This document shows positions 8,523 to 16,700 of a DNA stretch of 36,186 bases, one piece after another. Every line of letters begins with the position of its first letter. Position 1 is the first letter of the stretch. A program made the translations under genes and the position numbers. This DNA comes from Polyangiaceae bacterium (GTDB taxonomy: Bacteria; Myxococcota_A; Polyangia; Polyangiales; Polyangiaceae): contig JAICQL010000062.1 in the NCBI GenBank assembly GCA_025937895.1, positions 1 to 36,186 on the forward strand. Direction: 5' to 3'. The notes under the pieces were generated by a model. It made no database searches. It saw only the letters and a list, made by a program, of their open reading frames with translations, and was not told where the DNA came from.

Positions 8523-9368
8523 ATGGCTCACTTTCCACGCGGCCACGGCGGCGCAGCGGGTGCGGCTGCGATCCTTGCGATCCTTTGGGCGGCCCAGCTC
8601 GCTGCTCAGACGCCAGCGCCCCCCGCGTACCCGGGCCGCCCGTACCCGGGCTCGCCCTATCCGAGCCAGCCCGGCTATCCCGCGCAGCCGAGCCCGCCGC
8701 TGGAGAGCGGCGGATTGACGCCGCCGACTAGCTCGAACGCGCCGCGTCCAGGAGAGGCCGAGACGTATCAGCAGCTCGAGCGCGCGGAGCGAGAGGACGC
8801 CGGGCGTGGCCTCGAGTTCGTCTGGCTCGCGGCAGAGTCCGGGTACGAGTACCTCGCGCTCGACGCGCTGCACGGCAGCTCGCTGCTCGATGGTCGCGTG
8901 ATCACTCCGTCCGGCTCGGCACTGGTGCTCGGCGCGGGCGCCGGTGTGCGCCTCATCTTTCTCACCCTGGGCGCCCGGGTGCGAGTGGCGCGGCAGAGCG
9001 CGTGGGATCTGTGGACGCTCAATGGCGAGGTGGGCCTGCACTTGCCGATGGGCGAGCTCGAGCCCTCCTTCACGTTCAGCGCCGGCTACGCCACGCTCGC
9101 CTCCGTCAGCGCGTCGTCACCGCCCGAGGGCTTCAACGCGGAGGGGGTCGATGTCGGCGGCTTCAATGGCCGGTTAGGCGCGGCGCTGGACTGGTACCTC
9201 AACCCGTTGCTCTCGCTCGGGGCGCAGGGCAGCGTGGAGCTGCTGGTCCTGTCGCGTTCGCCGCTGCCGGCCGATGACGCGGCGCCGGTGCTGAGCTGGT
9301 ACGCGCGAGAGGGCAGCGGCGTGGGGCTGGGGGCGAGCCTGACTGCCAGGGTCGGCTTACATTTCTGA
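8523..9368 (+). CDS. Small outer-membrane beta-barrel protein with proline-rich N-terminal linker
   Basis: 281 residues from ATG 8523; an in-frame ATG at 8487 would add an unlikely Arg/Pro leader before the signal peptide. The signal sequence (GGAAGAAAILAILWAAQLAAQ) leads into a Pro/Tyr/Gly repeat region (PAYPGRPYPGSPYPSQPGYP) with a 5-residue period, possibly a peptidoglycan-spanning spacer. Residues about 95-281 alternate hydrophobic positions, with segments such as SALVLGAGAGVRLIFLTLGARVRVA and LEPSFTFSAGYATLASV. The protein ends in SLTARVGLHF, with a C-terminal Phe as expected for a barrel assembled by BamA. An 8-stranded barrel is a reasonable guess. Function not recognised. It is divergent from the haem-barrel gene at 8374 (148-bp shared upstream region) and 13 bases ahead of the PrsW-like gene. 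Confidence 0.8.
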   Translation: MAHFPRGHGGAAGAAAILAILWAAQLAAQTPAPPAYPGRPYPGSPYPSQPGYPAQPSPPLESGGLTPPTSSNAPRPGEAETYQQLERAEREDAGRGLEFVWLAAESGYEYLALDALHGSSLLDGRVITPSGSALVLGAGAGVRLIFLTLGARVRVARQSAWDLWTLNGEVGLHLPMGELEPSFTFSAGYATLASVSASSPPEGFNAEGVDVGGFNGRLGAALDWYLNPLLSLGAQGSVELLVLSRSPLPADDAAPVLSWYAREGSGVGLGASLTARVGLHF

Positions 9369-9381
9369 GCCGGAGCGCGCC

Positions 9382-10587
9382 ATGCGAGTCTTCCTGGGCC
9401 TGAGCCTCGCGCTCGTCCCATTGCTGGCGGCCGCGTTCTGGTGGCGGCGCTCGCGCACCATGCGCGAGGTCCCCGTGCTCCGTGTCATCACCGTCACGTT
9501 CACGGCGGCGCTGCTGGGCGGCGGCTGCCAGCTGCTGGAGACGGCGTTCTGGCGCTGGACGGGGCTGTCGCTGGTGGCCTTGCCCGGCAAGGAGTCCGAG
9601 GCGCTGCTGGCGATGTTCTCCTTCGCGGCACCGCTGGAGGAAGGCGCCAAGGTGCTCAGCATCTGGCCACTGTATTCCGCGCGCCGCATCCTCGAGATCC
9701 GACACGGTATCGTGCTCTCGGCGCTGGCGGGGCTGGGCTTCGCCATCGGCAAGCTGGGGCTCGGGGTGGGGCTCGGCACGTTGCCCTTCGTGCTGGCTGC
9801 GGAGCACACGGGCGCGCTCGCCCTGGACGACCTCGAGCCGCTGCGCGCGGTGCTGGGGCTATTGCCCCACGTGCTCTCCGCCATCGCCTGGGGGGCGACG
9901 CTCGGCGTACGAGCCAAGACATCCTGGTTTGCGCTCGCCTGGACCCTCGCCACGGGTCTGCGTGGCCTCTATGACCACATCGTCTTCGGGCGTGGACCCG
10001 GGGTGCTGGTGCTCGCGGTGGCACCCCTGCTCACCTTGCTGGCGGTGGCGTACGTGGCGTCACGGCGAGCCATCGCGCGCGAGGCCGCGCGCCGTCCCGC
10101 TCCGCGCCGTTCCGGCAGCGATCGCCCTCGCAGCTCTCGCCCCGTCTGGTCCGAGCCGCCCTCGCTCCGCCATGTCTGGCAAGCGCTCGAGCCGCGCCAG
10201 GCGCCGCTGATGCTGCACTGGATCGTGCTGGGCATGCTGGTCACGGCGGGCGTGGGCCTGGTGGCCGTGGGCGCAGCGCTGTACCTAGGTCACTGGCTGG
10301 GGCTCGATTTTGCGGCCGCTGATGAGGCCGATGTCAGCTCGAACGGGCCGCTGATCTTTCTGGCCATCGCCATCGGCCTGGCCTTTCCCACCGCCGGCTA
10401 CCTGGTAGCGCGGGCCAGCGGCACCAAGAGCGTGCTCGAGCCTGCGCTCGGAGCCTCGCTGGCGGTGCTCGGGGCGGTGCTCTTTCTGTCGGTGACCACC
10501 CCGATCGCCGCGGTCTTTGCACTGGCGCTCACCCCGATCGCGTTCATCCTGGCGTCCGTGGGCGCGTGGCTGGGCATCGGCCGCTAG
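9382..10587 (+). CDS. PrsW-family integral membrane protein, motifs partly altered
   Basis: 401 residues, with GGAGCG about 8 bases before the ATG. About ten hydrophobic segments. The PrsW signature LEEGAK occurs near residue 86 in FAAPLEEGAKVLSIWP. It is followed by HGIVLSALAGLGFAIGKL, where the family usually has GFA..EN, then LPHVLSAIAWGATLG, keeping the conserved His, then LATGLRGLYDH, where many members have HGLYD. So the first Glu pair and one His remain, but Glu of motif 2 is Lys and His of motif 4 is Arg. PrsW proteins are intramembrane metalloproteases; PrsW of Bacillus cleaves the anti-sigma factor RsiW. Activity here is doubtful. A basic loop near residues 228-262 separates the PrsW core from three or four extra C-terminal helices. 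Probably co-transcribed with the barrel gene 13 bases upstream. Confidence 0.75.
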   Translation: MRVFLGLSLALVPLLAAAFWWRRSRTMREVPVLRVITVTFTAALLGGGCQLLETAFWRWTGLSLVALPGKESEALLAMFSFAAPLEEGAKVLSIWPLYSARRILEIRHGIVLSALAGLGFAIGKLGLGVGLGTLPFVLAAEHTGALALDDLEPLRAVLGLLPHVLSAIAWGATLGVRAKTSWFALAWTLATGLRGLYDHIVFGRGPGVLVLAVAPLLTLLAVAYVASRRAIAREAARRPAPRRSGSDRPRSSRPVWSEPPSLRHVWQALEPRQAPLMLHWIVLGMLVTAGVGLVAVGAALYLGHWLGLDFAAADEADVSSNGPLIFLAIAIGLAFPTAGYLVARASGTKSVLEPALGASLAVLGAVLFLSVTTPIAAVFALALTPIAFILASVGAWLGIGR

Positions 10588-10626
10588 GGCTCCCCCGCCA
10601 CGCGCGCACCCCAGACTGGAGGCAGA

Positions 10627-10682
10627 GGCCTCTGCCCGGAGGCCTTTAGCCAGATGCCTCTACCCAGATGCCTCTAGCCAGA
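10627..10682. repeat. 14-bp tandem repeat, four units, in a convergent intergenic gap
   Basis: Four head-to-tail 14-mers (10627-10640, 10641-10654, 10655-10668, 10669-10682) of the form KGCCTYTRSCCMGA; the last two differ at one base. The first unit lies in a perfect 12-base palindrome, CAGAGGCCTCTG at 10623-10634. The array fills most of the 99-base gap between the convergent PrsW-like and GYF_2 genes, reaching within five bases of the GYF_2 stop. It could fold into alternative hairpins and act as a transcription end for either side, although no T-run follows it. Confidence 0.85.
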
Positions 10683-10686
10683 GGCT

Positions 10687-11922
10687 TCAGGGTAGCGAGC
10701 CGTTCAACGGATCGAACGCCGAGGAGGCACGGGGCACGTTGCCCTTCTTGGACTTGCTGGCAGAACGGCTTGGCGTCCTGCGAGGCTTGGCCTTGGCGCT
10801 CTTGCTCGCCCGGGAGGCCCTCTCCGCCCGGGCCGCCTTGCCGCTCGAGCCCTTGGCAAAGGCCTTGGCCATGCCACCGCGGACCGCCTCTTTATCCTTG
10901 GCGCCGCTGGTGGAGCCCGGCTTGCTGGAAGCCGATGCGGCGGCGGGGGCTTCCTCGCTGCTCTCCTCCTCGTCTTCCGCCTTCTCGCCCTTCAAGCTGC
11001 CAATCGGCGCGTCCCCATCGTCGGCGGGCTCGCTCTTGACGGCAGCCGGAGCAGTGGTGCCGGCTGCCGATGCTGAAGAGGTGCCGGACGCTTGCTTCTC
11101 CGAGTTGTCGGCAGGGGCCTCGTACGGGCGCGCGATGAGAGCGGCGGCCGAGGCCTGCTGCTCCGCGGCTGCCACCGACGAGGACGACGACGAGAACAGA
11201 TCCTTGTTGTTGAAGCCGATCACCGCCACCGCCACCACGCCTGCGACAGCCAGCGCCCACCGCTCCGGGCGGAAGCGCCGGCCGCGATTCACGGCGGGCA
11301 TGTCCTCATCCACGTTCAGCGCCACCGGGCCCGTGCTGTGCCCCAGGGAGCCGCCCGCCGAGGGCGCATAACTCGAGGTCACGGGCGCAAAGCTCGTCGG
11401 ACCGATGGAAGTTGGCGTGATGGACCTCGGCGCGATGGACTCGTGCACCGCGCTATGCAGCGTCTCCTCACGGGTGCGCTCCGTGTGAGCAGCCGAGCCA
11501 GGTGCCTCGAACGGGTTGTGCCAACCCGAGTGGGCGGGCTGCTGGCTCGCCGCACTCTCTCGGGCACTGTCTCGGGCACTGTCTCGGGTAATGTCTCGCG
11601 CTACCGGTGCCGCAAACGCATCGCCCGTCGAGTAGCCATTGGAGCCAGCGAAAGCAGGCGCAGCCTCCACCTCGCCAGACGTCTCCTCGTCTGAGCTGTC
11701 GAGATCGGCAACCTCACCGAGTGGGGCCCAGGCTTCCATCCCCTCGGTCCACACCGCGGTTTGAGCCGTGATGACACCCAGACGGAAGGCTTCATCGAGC
11801 TGATCGACATTCATTTGTTTGATGTCATCACTCGATACGGCTACGAACCACACGTCCTCGGAAGCAGAGCTCCGGTCTTCCGCGGAGGAGGCGTAATTGG
11901 CGAAGTCGTTACCTTGACTCAT
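10687..11922 (-). CDS. GYF_2 (DUF4339)-domain single-pass membrane protein with Lys/Ala-rich tail
   Basis: 411 residues from ATG 11922. Residues about 22-72 match the bacterial GYF_2 domain: WFVAVSSDDIKQMNVDQLDE, then GVITAQTAVWTEGMEAWAPL, with the characteristic WxxGMxxW-like block. The domain is thought to bind peptides. A long Ser/Ala/Arg/Glu linker follows, with a short internal repeat RDSA. One transmembrane helix is at about 222-238 (RWALAVAGVVAVAVIGF). The remainder is a low-complexity region, first Ala/Glu/Asp-rich and then strongly basic (Lys/Arg/Ala/Ser), ending in FDPLNGSLP. The orientation implies a cytoplasmic GYF domain, with the basic tail outside the membrane or wrapped on peptidoglycan/DNA. 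Function unknown. It is a monocistronic-looking gene facing PrsW. Confidence 0.85.
   Translation of the reverse strand: MSQGNDFANYASSAEDRSSASEDVWFVAVSSDDIKQMNVDQLDEAFRLGVITAQTAVWTEGMEAWAPLGEVADLDSSDEETSGEVEAAPAFAGSNGYSTGDAFAAPVARDITRDSARDSARESAASQQPAHSGWHNPFEAPGSAAHTERTREETLHSAVHESIAPRSITPTSIGPTSFAPVTSSYAPSAGGSLGHSTGPVALNVDEDMPAVNRGRRFRPERWALAVAGVVAVAVIGFNNKDLFSSSSSSVAAAEQQASAAALIARPYEAPADNSEKQASGTSSASAAGTTAPAAVKSEPADDGDAPIGSLKGEKAEDEEESSEEAPAAASASSKPGSTSGAKDKEAVRGGMAKAFAKGSSGKAARAERASRASKSAKAKPRRTPSRSASKSKKGNVPRASSAFDPLNGSLP
11558..11599. repeat. 12-bp in-frame tandem repeat in the GYF_2 gene
   Basis: Three and a half copies of TCTCGGGCACTG (11558-11569, 11570-11581, 11582-11593 with two changes, then a partial copy). 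On the coding strand they encode RDSARDSARES within the linker of the GYF_2 protein. The period of 12 keeps the frame. Confidence 0.85.
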
Positions 11923-12115
11923 GGCAGGGTTCCAATGGCTTCTAGGCTTACCAGTTCGAGGGGAACAGGGTGAACTCGGAATCGCTGGGCAGAACGCTTC
12001 AAACGGGAAACGGTTCCACCCGAATCTCTCTCGCTGCCTCGCGATGACGGGCGAGCGGTCAGAGAGGGATGCACGGCGGTGGCTACGAGAGCAGGGAGCT
12101 ACGGAGTAGCTGGCT

Positions 12116-12364
12116 TCACGGGTGCTGCTTCACGGATGCTGTCTGCTGATCGATGGGCTGCTGATCGATGGGCTGCTGACTAGTGGGCTGCTGATCAATG
12201 GGCTGCTGACTAGTGGCTGCTTGATTGAGGGGCTGCTGACTAGTTGCGGGCTCGAGTAAGGCCGCTGCAGACTGCTGAAGGCTTGCAAAAGTAGCGGCGT
12301 TGGGCTGGCGCTTCCGAAGGTCGAAAGCTGAGGCTAGCAGCCATCGGGTGAGAGCGCATCTCAT
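12116..12364 (-). CDS. Possible small protein with Gln/Pro pentapeptide repeats
   Basis: 82 residues from ATG 12364. The first 40 residues (MRCALTRWLLASAFDLRKRQ) could be a poor signal sequence followed by an amphipathic helix. The remainder is a run of five-residue repeats, SQQPL/NQAAT/SQQPI/DQQPT, encoded by the 15-bp array at 12148-12252. The frame is open much further upstream (to 12547), so the start is not fixed and no ribosome binding site is obvious. The repeats staying open in this frame, with a regular Gln/Pro pattern, argues mildly for coding. The array also alternates two unit types, which could equally be a non-coding minisatellite. Low confidence. Confidence 0.25.
   Translation of the reverse strand: MRCALTRWLLASAFDLRKRQPNAATFASLQQSAAALLEPATSQQPLNQAATSQQPIDQQPTSQQPIDQQPIDQQTASVKQHP
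12148..12252. repeat. 15-bp tandem repeat, seven units
   Basis: Seven consecutive 15-mers starting at 12148. Two unit types roughly alternate, GATCGATGGGCTGCT and GACTAGTGGGCTGCT, with a few changes (GATCAATG..., GATTGAGG..., and a degenerate last unit). The shared core is GGGCTGCTGA. A related GGGCTGC core with the same 15-bp period occurs in the 5' end of putA at 17451-17525. Confidence 0.9.
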
Positions 12365-12967
12365 GATGCGCACCTCGGACGCGCTTTTCTTCCGACCAGA
12401 TCGGCACGTGGCACGCCGCCAAGCACGCATTTCCACTGCGATCTCTGACGGCGCAGCGAGCGCATGCGGCACTGATCGTGACGGCCGGCCCCTCCTCAAA
12501 GGTGGCACGCCACGCCTGGCGGCAATCTGCCGTAAACCTGTAAGCACACAGCGGAACTGGACTGTTTCCTGCTCTTCGTGGACGGCCTACGTAAGCACAC
12601 GGAACGTACGGGGGCAGGACGGCCCAGGCGGCAGCGAGCCTGAACGGAGCTGCTGACCCAACGTCTTCGCAGGCGCGTGCCGGGCTGCGTCGCTCCAGCA
12701 TGAACCCCGCGGGGTGATGTGCTCGGCAGGGCGTGCCCGAACCACTCGATCGCACTCGGGGCTCTACGCGCCGCTGCCCTGCACCATTCCCACCCGCTTC
12801 GCTCCGCGCACGTAGCGCGCTGAAACACGCGAGTGCCCCGCGCCGGCGCAGCCGAAACTGGCCCCTCGCGGGTCGCTAAGCTCCGCTGCCGGAGCGGCCG
12901 TCCCCCGTGAAGTGATGGCACGCGTACTCCTCGCTGCGTTCATCGTTCTCCCCCACGAGAGGTCCCG

Positions 12968-13771
12968 ATGAGCCCGCCCACCTTGCAGTCCCTGCGTAGC
13001 TCTGCGCGCCGCTGGCGCTTCACCAGCGGTTTTTTGTTCTTCGGGGCGCTGACGGTGGTGGCCGGATATTACCTGCCCCTGCGCCGCGAGACGGCCCGCC
13101 TGCGCGCGGACGCGGCCGAGCTCCGTCGCGAGCTAGGCGACACCCGGCGCGAGCTAGCAAGCGAGCTGACGAAGGCGCGCGAAGCGCCACCCACCCGTGC
13201 CGTAGCGACACCAGCTAGCCTGACCCTGACCGCCGGAGTGCCAGGCACCGTGTCGCCTCCGTCACCTGCCCTGCCTGCAGCCGCCGAGCGGACGCAGCGC
13301 GAAGATGAGGAGCGCGCGGTGAGACAGCGCATCGAGCGGCTGGAGCACAAGCTGGAGAAGCGCTTTGGCGAGCTGGAGCGCAGCCACCAGCTGAGCGTGT
13401 CCAGCGCCGGCGATCGCGTCTCGGTGGCGGTCGCGAGCGGCCGCCTGTTCAGCGCCAACACGGTGGAGGTGAGCGCCAGGGGCCGCTCGCTACTGTGCGA
13501 GCTGGCCGAGCAGATCATGGACGACTACCAGGGCCAGCTGCGCGTGACCGGTTACTACGGGCAGCCACGGGTGAGCGAGGCGGCGCTGAAGCGTCGCTAC
13601 GCGACGCCCTGGGAGCTCTCCGCGGCTCGCGCCGCGCGCACGGTGGACGTGCTGGTGCGCGTCTGCAAGGCGCCGGCCGAGCGCTTCCTGGCCGTGGGCT
13701 ACGGCCCGCGCGCGGCAGGGCCGCTGGGCGAAAACGTGGCGTTCGAGTTCATCGTCTCCGCAGCGGACTGA
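12968..13771 (+). CDS. OmpA/MotB-like domain protein with N-terminal membrane helix and coiled coil
   Basis: 267 residues, with GAGAGG six bases before the ATG. An N-terminal helix (FLFFGALTVVAGYYLPL, about 20-36) is followed by a heptad-like coiled coil (TARLRADAAELRRELGDTRR), a Pro/Thr/Ala linker and a second charged helix (RIERLEHKLEKRFGELE). The last 120 residues look like an OmpA/MotB peptidoglycan-binding fold: GRLFSANTVEVSARGRSLL, then LRVTGYYGQP, WELSAARAARTVDVLV and FLAVGYGPRAAGPLG. Such domains hold diaminopimelate. I infer an inner-membrane-anchored protein that reaches the cell wall. The last 73 bases overlap the end of putA on the other strand. The OmpA-fold end is needed for this protein, so the overlap is real coding on this side. 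Confidence 0.82.
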   Translation: MSPPTLQSLRSSARRWRFTSGFLFFGALTVVAGYYLPLRRETARLRADAAELRRELGDTRRELASELTKAREAPPTRAVATPASLTLTAGVPGTVSPPSPALPAAAERTQREDEERAVRQRIERLEHKLEKRFGELERSHQLSVSSAGDRVSVAVASGRLFSANTVEVSARGRSLLCELAEQIMDDYQGQLRVTGYYGQPRVSEAALKRRYATPWELSAARAARTVDVLVRVCKAPAERFLAVGYGPRAAGPLGENVAFEFIVSAAD

Positions 13772-16700
13772 ACGAACTCGTCGCTGCGCCAGCCCAGGTG
13801 CCCGTAGCGGTGATACTCGCGACTGATCGCCTGCTCGCGGTGGAAGAACAGCAGCTCATGGCGGCCGTGCGCGAGCACCTTGCGCGCGTCCATGTGACAG
13901 CCGAGCCGTGCGGCGGCGCGCAGCACCCCCTCGGGCACGGGCCCACCTCGACCCAGCCAGCGCACGCGCTCGATGCCTGTGAGCCGCGCCGCGAGCTCTC
14001 GAGCCGACTCTGCCTGACCGCTGCAGCCACACGCAGCGAGCAAGCTCTCGAACAGGGGCGCCGTGAGCTCGCCCGGCGAGGCTCCGTCCCGGCACCAGCT
14101 CAGCTGCCAGCCGCTCGCCGACAGCAGCGCCGCGGCACAGGCAGACGCCAGCTCCAGCGGTTCGCTGGCGGGCGTGGCCACCAGCAGCAAGTCGCCGCAC
14201 GGCAGGTAGCGCAGCAGGTTATCCTGGCCCAGCACCTCGGGCGCTGGATGCTCCTGACGGAAGTAGCTGCGCAGCCAGTGCTCGTAGCCGCGCGCGCGCT
14301 CCGCCCACTGGCGCAGCTCCGCCACGCTCAGCTCGGCGCGCGCCCACTGCGCCAGGCGCTCGAGCTGCGGTGGCAGGTCCTCCAGCAGCTGCGGCGCGCT
14401 CGGCGCCGGACCGTCTTCCAGCTCCAGCAGCTGCGCCACGTAGTTGGGGCCGCCTGCCTTGGCGCCCGGGCCCACGGCGGAGGCCTTGTGCCCGCCAAAG
14501 GGCTGCCGGCCCACGATGGCGCCGGTGATGGTGCGGTTGAGGTACAGGTTGCCGGCGTTCATCTCCGCCAGGAAGCGCTCTTGCTCGCGCTCGTCCAGGC
14601 TGTGTAGCCCTGCCACCAGACCGTACGGCGTGCCGTTGGCGAGCTCCAGGGCGTGGCCCAGATCGCGCGCGCGGAGCACGCCCAGCACGGGACCGAACAG
14701 CTCGGTCTGATGCGTGAAACTGCCGGCGCTCACTCCCAGCTTGATGCCAGGCGACCAGAGCCGCGGGTTGTCCGGATCCGGGCGCGGTTCGAGCAGCCAG
14801 GACTCGCCGGGCTCGAGCTGGGTCAAGCCGCGGCGCAGCGGCCCCTCTGGAGGCCGGATCAGCGGGGTCACGCGGCTCGACGGCTGCCACGCCGAACCCA
14901 CCACCAGGCTGCTGGCTGCGTCGCGCAGCTGCGCCAGAAAGTGCCGATCCTCGTACACCTCCGAGGCCAGGATGAGCAGGCTGGCGGCGCTGCACTTCTG
15001 TCCGGAGTAGCCGAACGCCGATGACACCAGGTCGTGGATGGCGAGCTCGCGATCGGCCAGCGCCGAGACGATGAACGGGTTCTTCCCGCCGGTCTCGGCG
15101 CACAGGTGCATGCTGGGGCGCTGCTCCAGGAAGTAGCGCGCCGTGCTGGTCGCGCCCGTGAGCACGACCCCGCGCACCGCGGCGTGCCGCAGCAGCAGGG
15201 TGCCCACATCGTCCCGGCACAACACCAGCTGCAGCGCTTCCTTCGGCACCCCGGCGTCCCAGGCCGCGGCGCACAGCTGCTCGCCCACGAACGGGGTCTC
15301 CAGCGCGGGCTTGAACAGCACGGCATTGCCGGCGAGCAAGCCTGCCAGCACGCCGGACAGCGGAATGGCGAGGGGAAAGTTCCACGGTGAGGTGACCAGC
15401 ACCACTCCGCGCGCCCGCAGCACGAGGCTCGGATCGCGCCCCAGCTCCTCGGCTTGCCGCAGATAGTACTCGGCAAAGTCGATGGCCTCCGACACCTCCG
15501 CGTCGGCCTCGCTCACCCGCTTGCCCGCGTCGAGCACCATGGCGGCGATCAGCGAGGCGCGCCGCCGCCGCAACACGCGCGCCAGGTTGCGGGCCCACTC
15601 CACGCGCTCTGCCAGCGCAGTGCCGGCCATGTTCTGCTGCGCCGCCTCGGCGCAGCCGAGCGCTCGGGTGATCTCCTCGGCGCGCGCCAGCTGGCAGCGA
15701 TACGGCACCACGCGCGGCCGGGAGGGGTCGAAGCCGTATTCGATCTCGCCCGTCTCGGCGCGCGCGCCGGCGATGATGGAGGCGATCTCGAAGCTCGGTC
15801 GCGAGCGCGCCTGCTCCAGCGCCGAGCTGACCGCCTCGCGGTGGGCCGCCTCGGCGAAGTCCGTGTCCGGCTCGTTGCGGAAGGGCTCCGTGGAGGGCAG
15901 ATCCACGATCTCGCCGAAGCGATCGCGGCTGCGCAACGAAGCGCTGCTGACGCTCTCCACCGCCTCATGCGCAGCGAGGAAGCGCTGCGCCTGCTCGCGG
16001 TACTGGGCGTCGCCGGGCCGCATCGAGAAGGAGTAGCGCAGGAAATTCTCGCGCGACGTGTTCTCGTCCAGGCGGCGCAGCAGGTACGCCACGGCTGTGT
16101 CCAGCTCGTGCGCGCTGACCGCGGGCGCATACACCAGCACGGGCGCGCCAAGCGCCGTGAGCGCGCGCTGCACCGAGCTGGCCATGCCCTCCAGCACCTC
16201 GAAGCCCACGTTACGGCCCACCCCGCGCGAGGCGCGCAGCACCAGGCCCAGCGCCAGATCGAAGATGTTGTGACTGGCAATGCCGAGCTGCAGCGCGTCG
16301 GCGTGCGCCGGCTCGGTGCCGGTGTACAGCATGCGCTTGTAGTTGGCGTCCACGTCTGCCTTGCTGGGATAGATGGGCAGCGGCCAGCCCATGCGCGAGG
16401 CGTGCACCCGCTCCGCGGCAAGGTTGGCGCCCTTGACGATGCGCAGCCGCAGCGGCGCCCCGCCGCGCCGCCTGCGCTCCATGGCCCAGGTCGTCAGCTC
16501 CCGCTGCAGCGCGGCCGAGTCGGGGATGTACGCCTGCAGCACGATGCCGGCGCTCAGCTGTTGAAACTCCGGCTCATCCAGCAGCCGCTGAAACACGGAC
16601 ACTGTCAAGCGCAGGTCGCGGTACGCTTCCATGTCCAGATAGACCAGCTTCGAGCGCGTCGCCGGCGGACGCGACGAGGAGTCCGGCGCCAGATCGGGAG

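Larger units (their letters stand above)
11923..12967. other. Nearly gene-free kilobase
   Basis: 1045 bases between the divergent GYF_2 and OmpA-like genes. The only structure I see is the 15-bp array at 12148-12252, a possible 82-residue reading frame containing it (12116-12364), and the 10-mer GTAAGCACAC repeated at 12540 and 12591. Other open frames here (for example 12240-12755 minus) have arbitrary composition and no ribosome binding site. The segment is less GC-rich in patches than flanking genes. Promoters for both flanking genes should lie here. Confidence 0.5.

Noticed and set aside
10600..10690. CRISPR array
   Set aside because: Units are 14 bp without unique spacers; this is a plain tandem repeat.
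12240..12921. Open frames of 118-171 residues with Cys-rich segments, both strands
   Set aside because: Random-looking composition, no ribosome binding site, no recognisable fold; expected by chance in GC-rich DNA.
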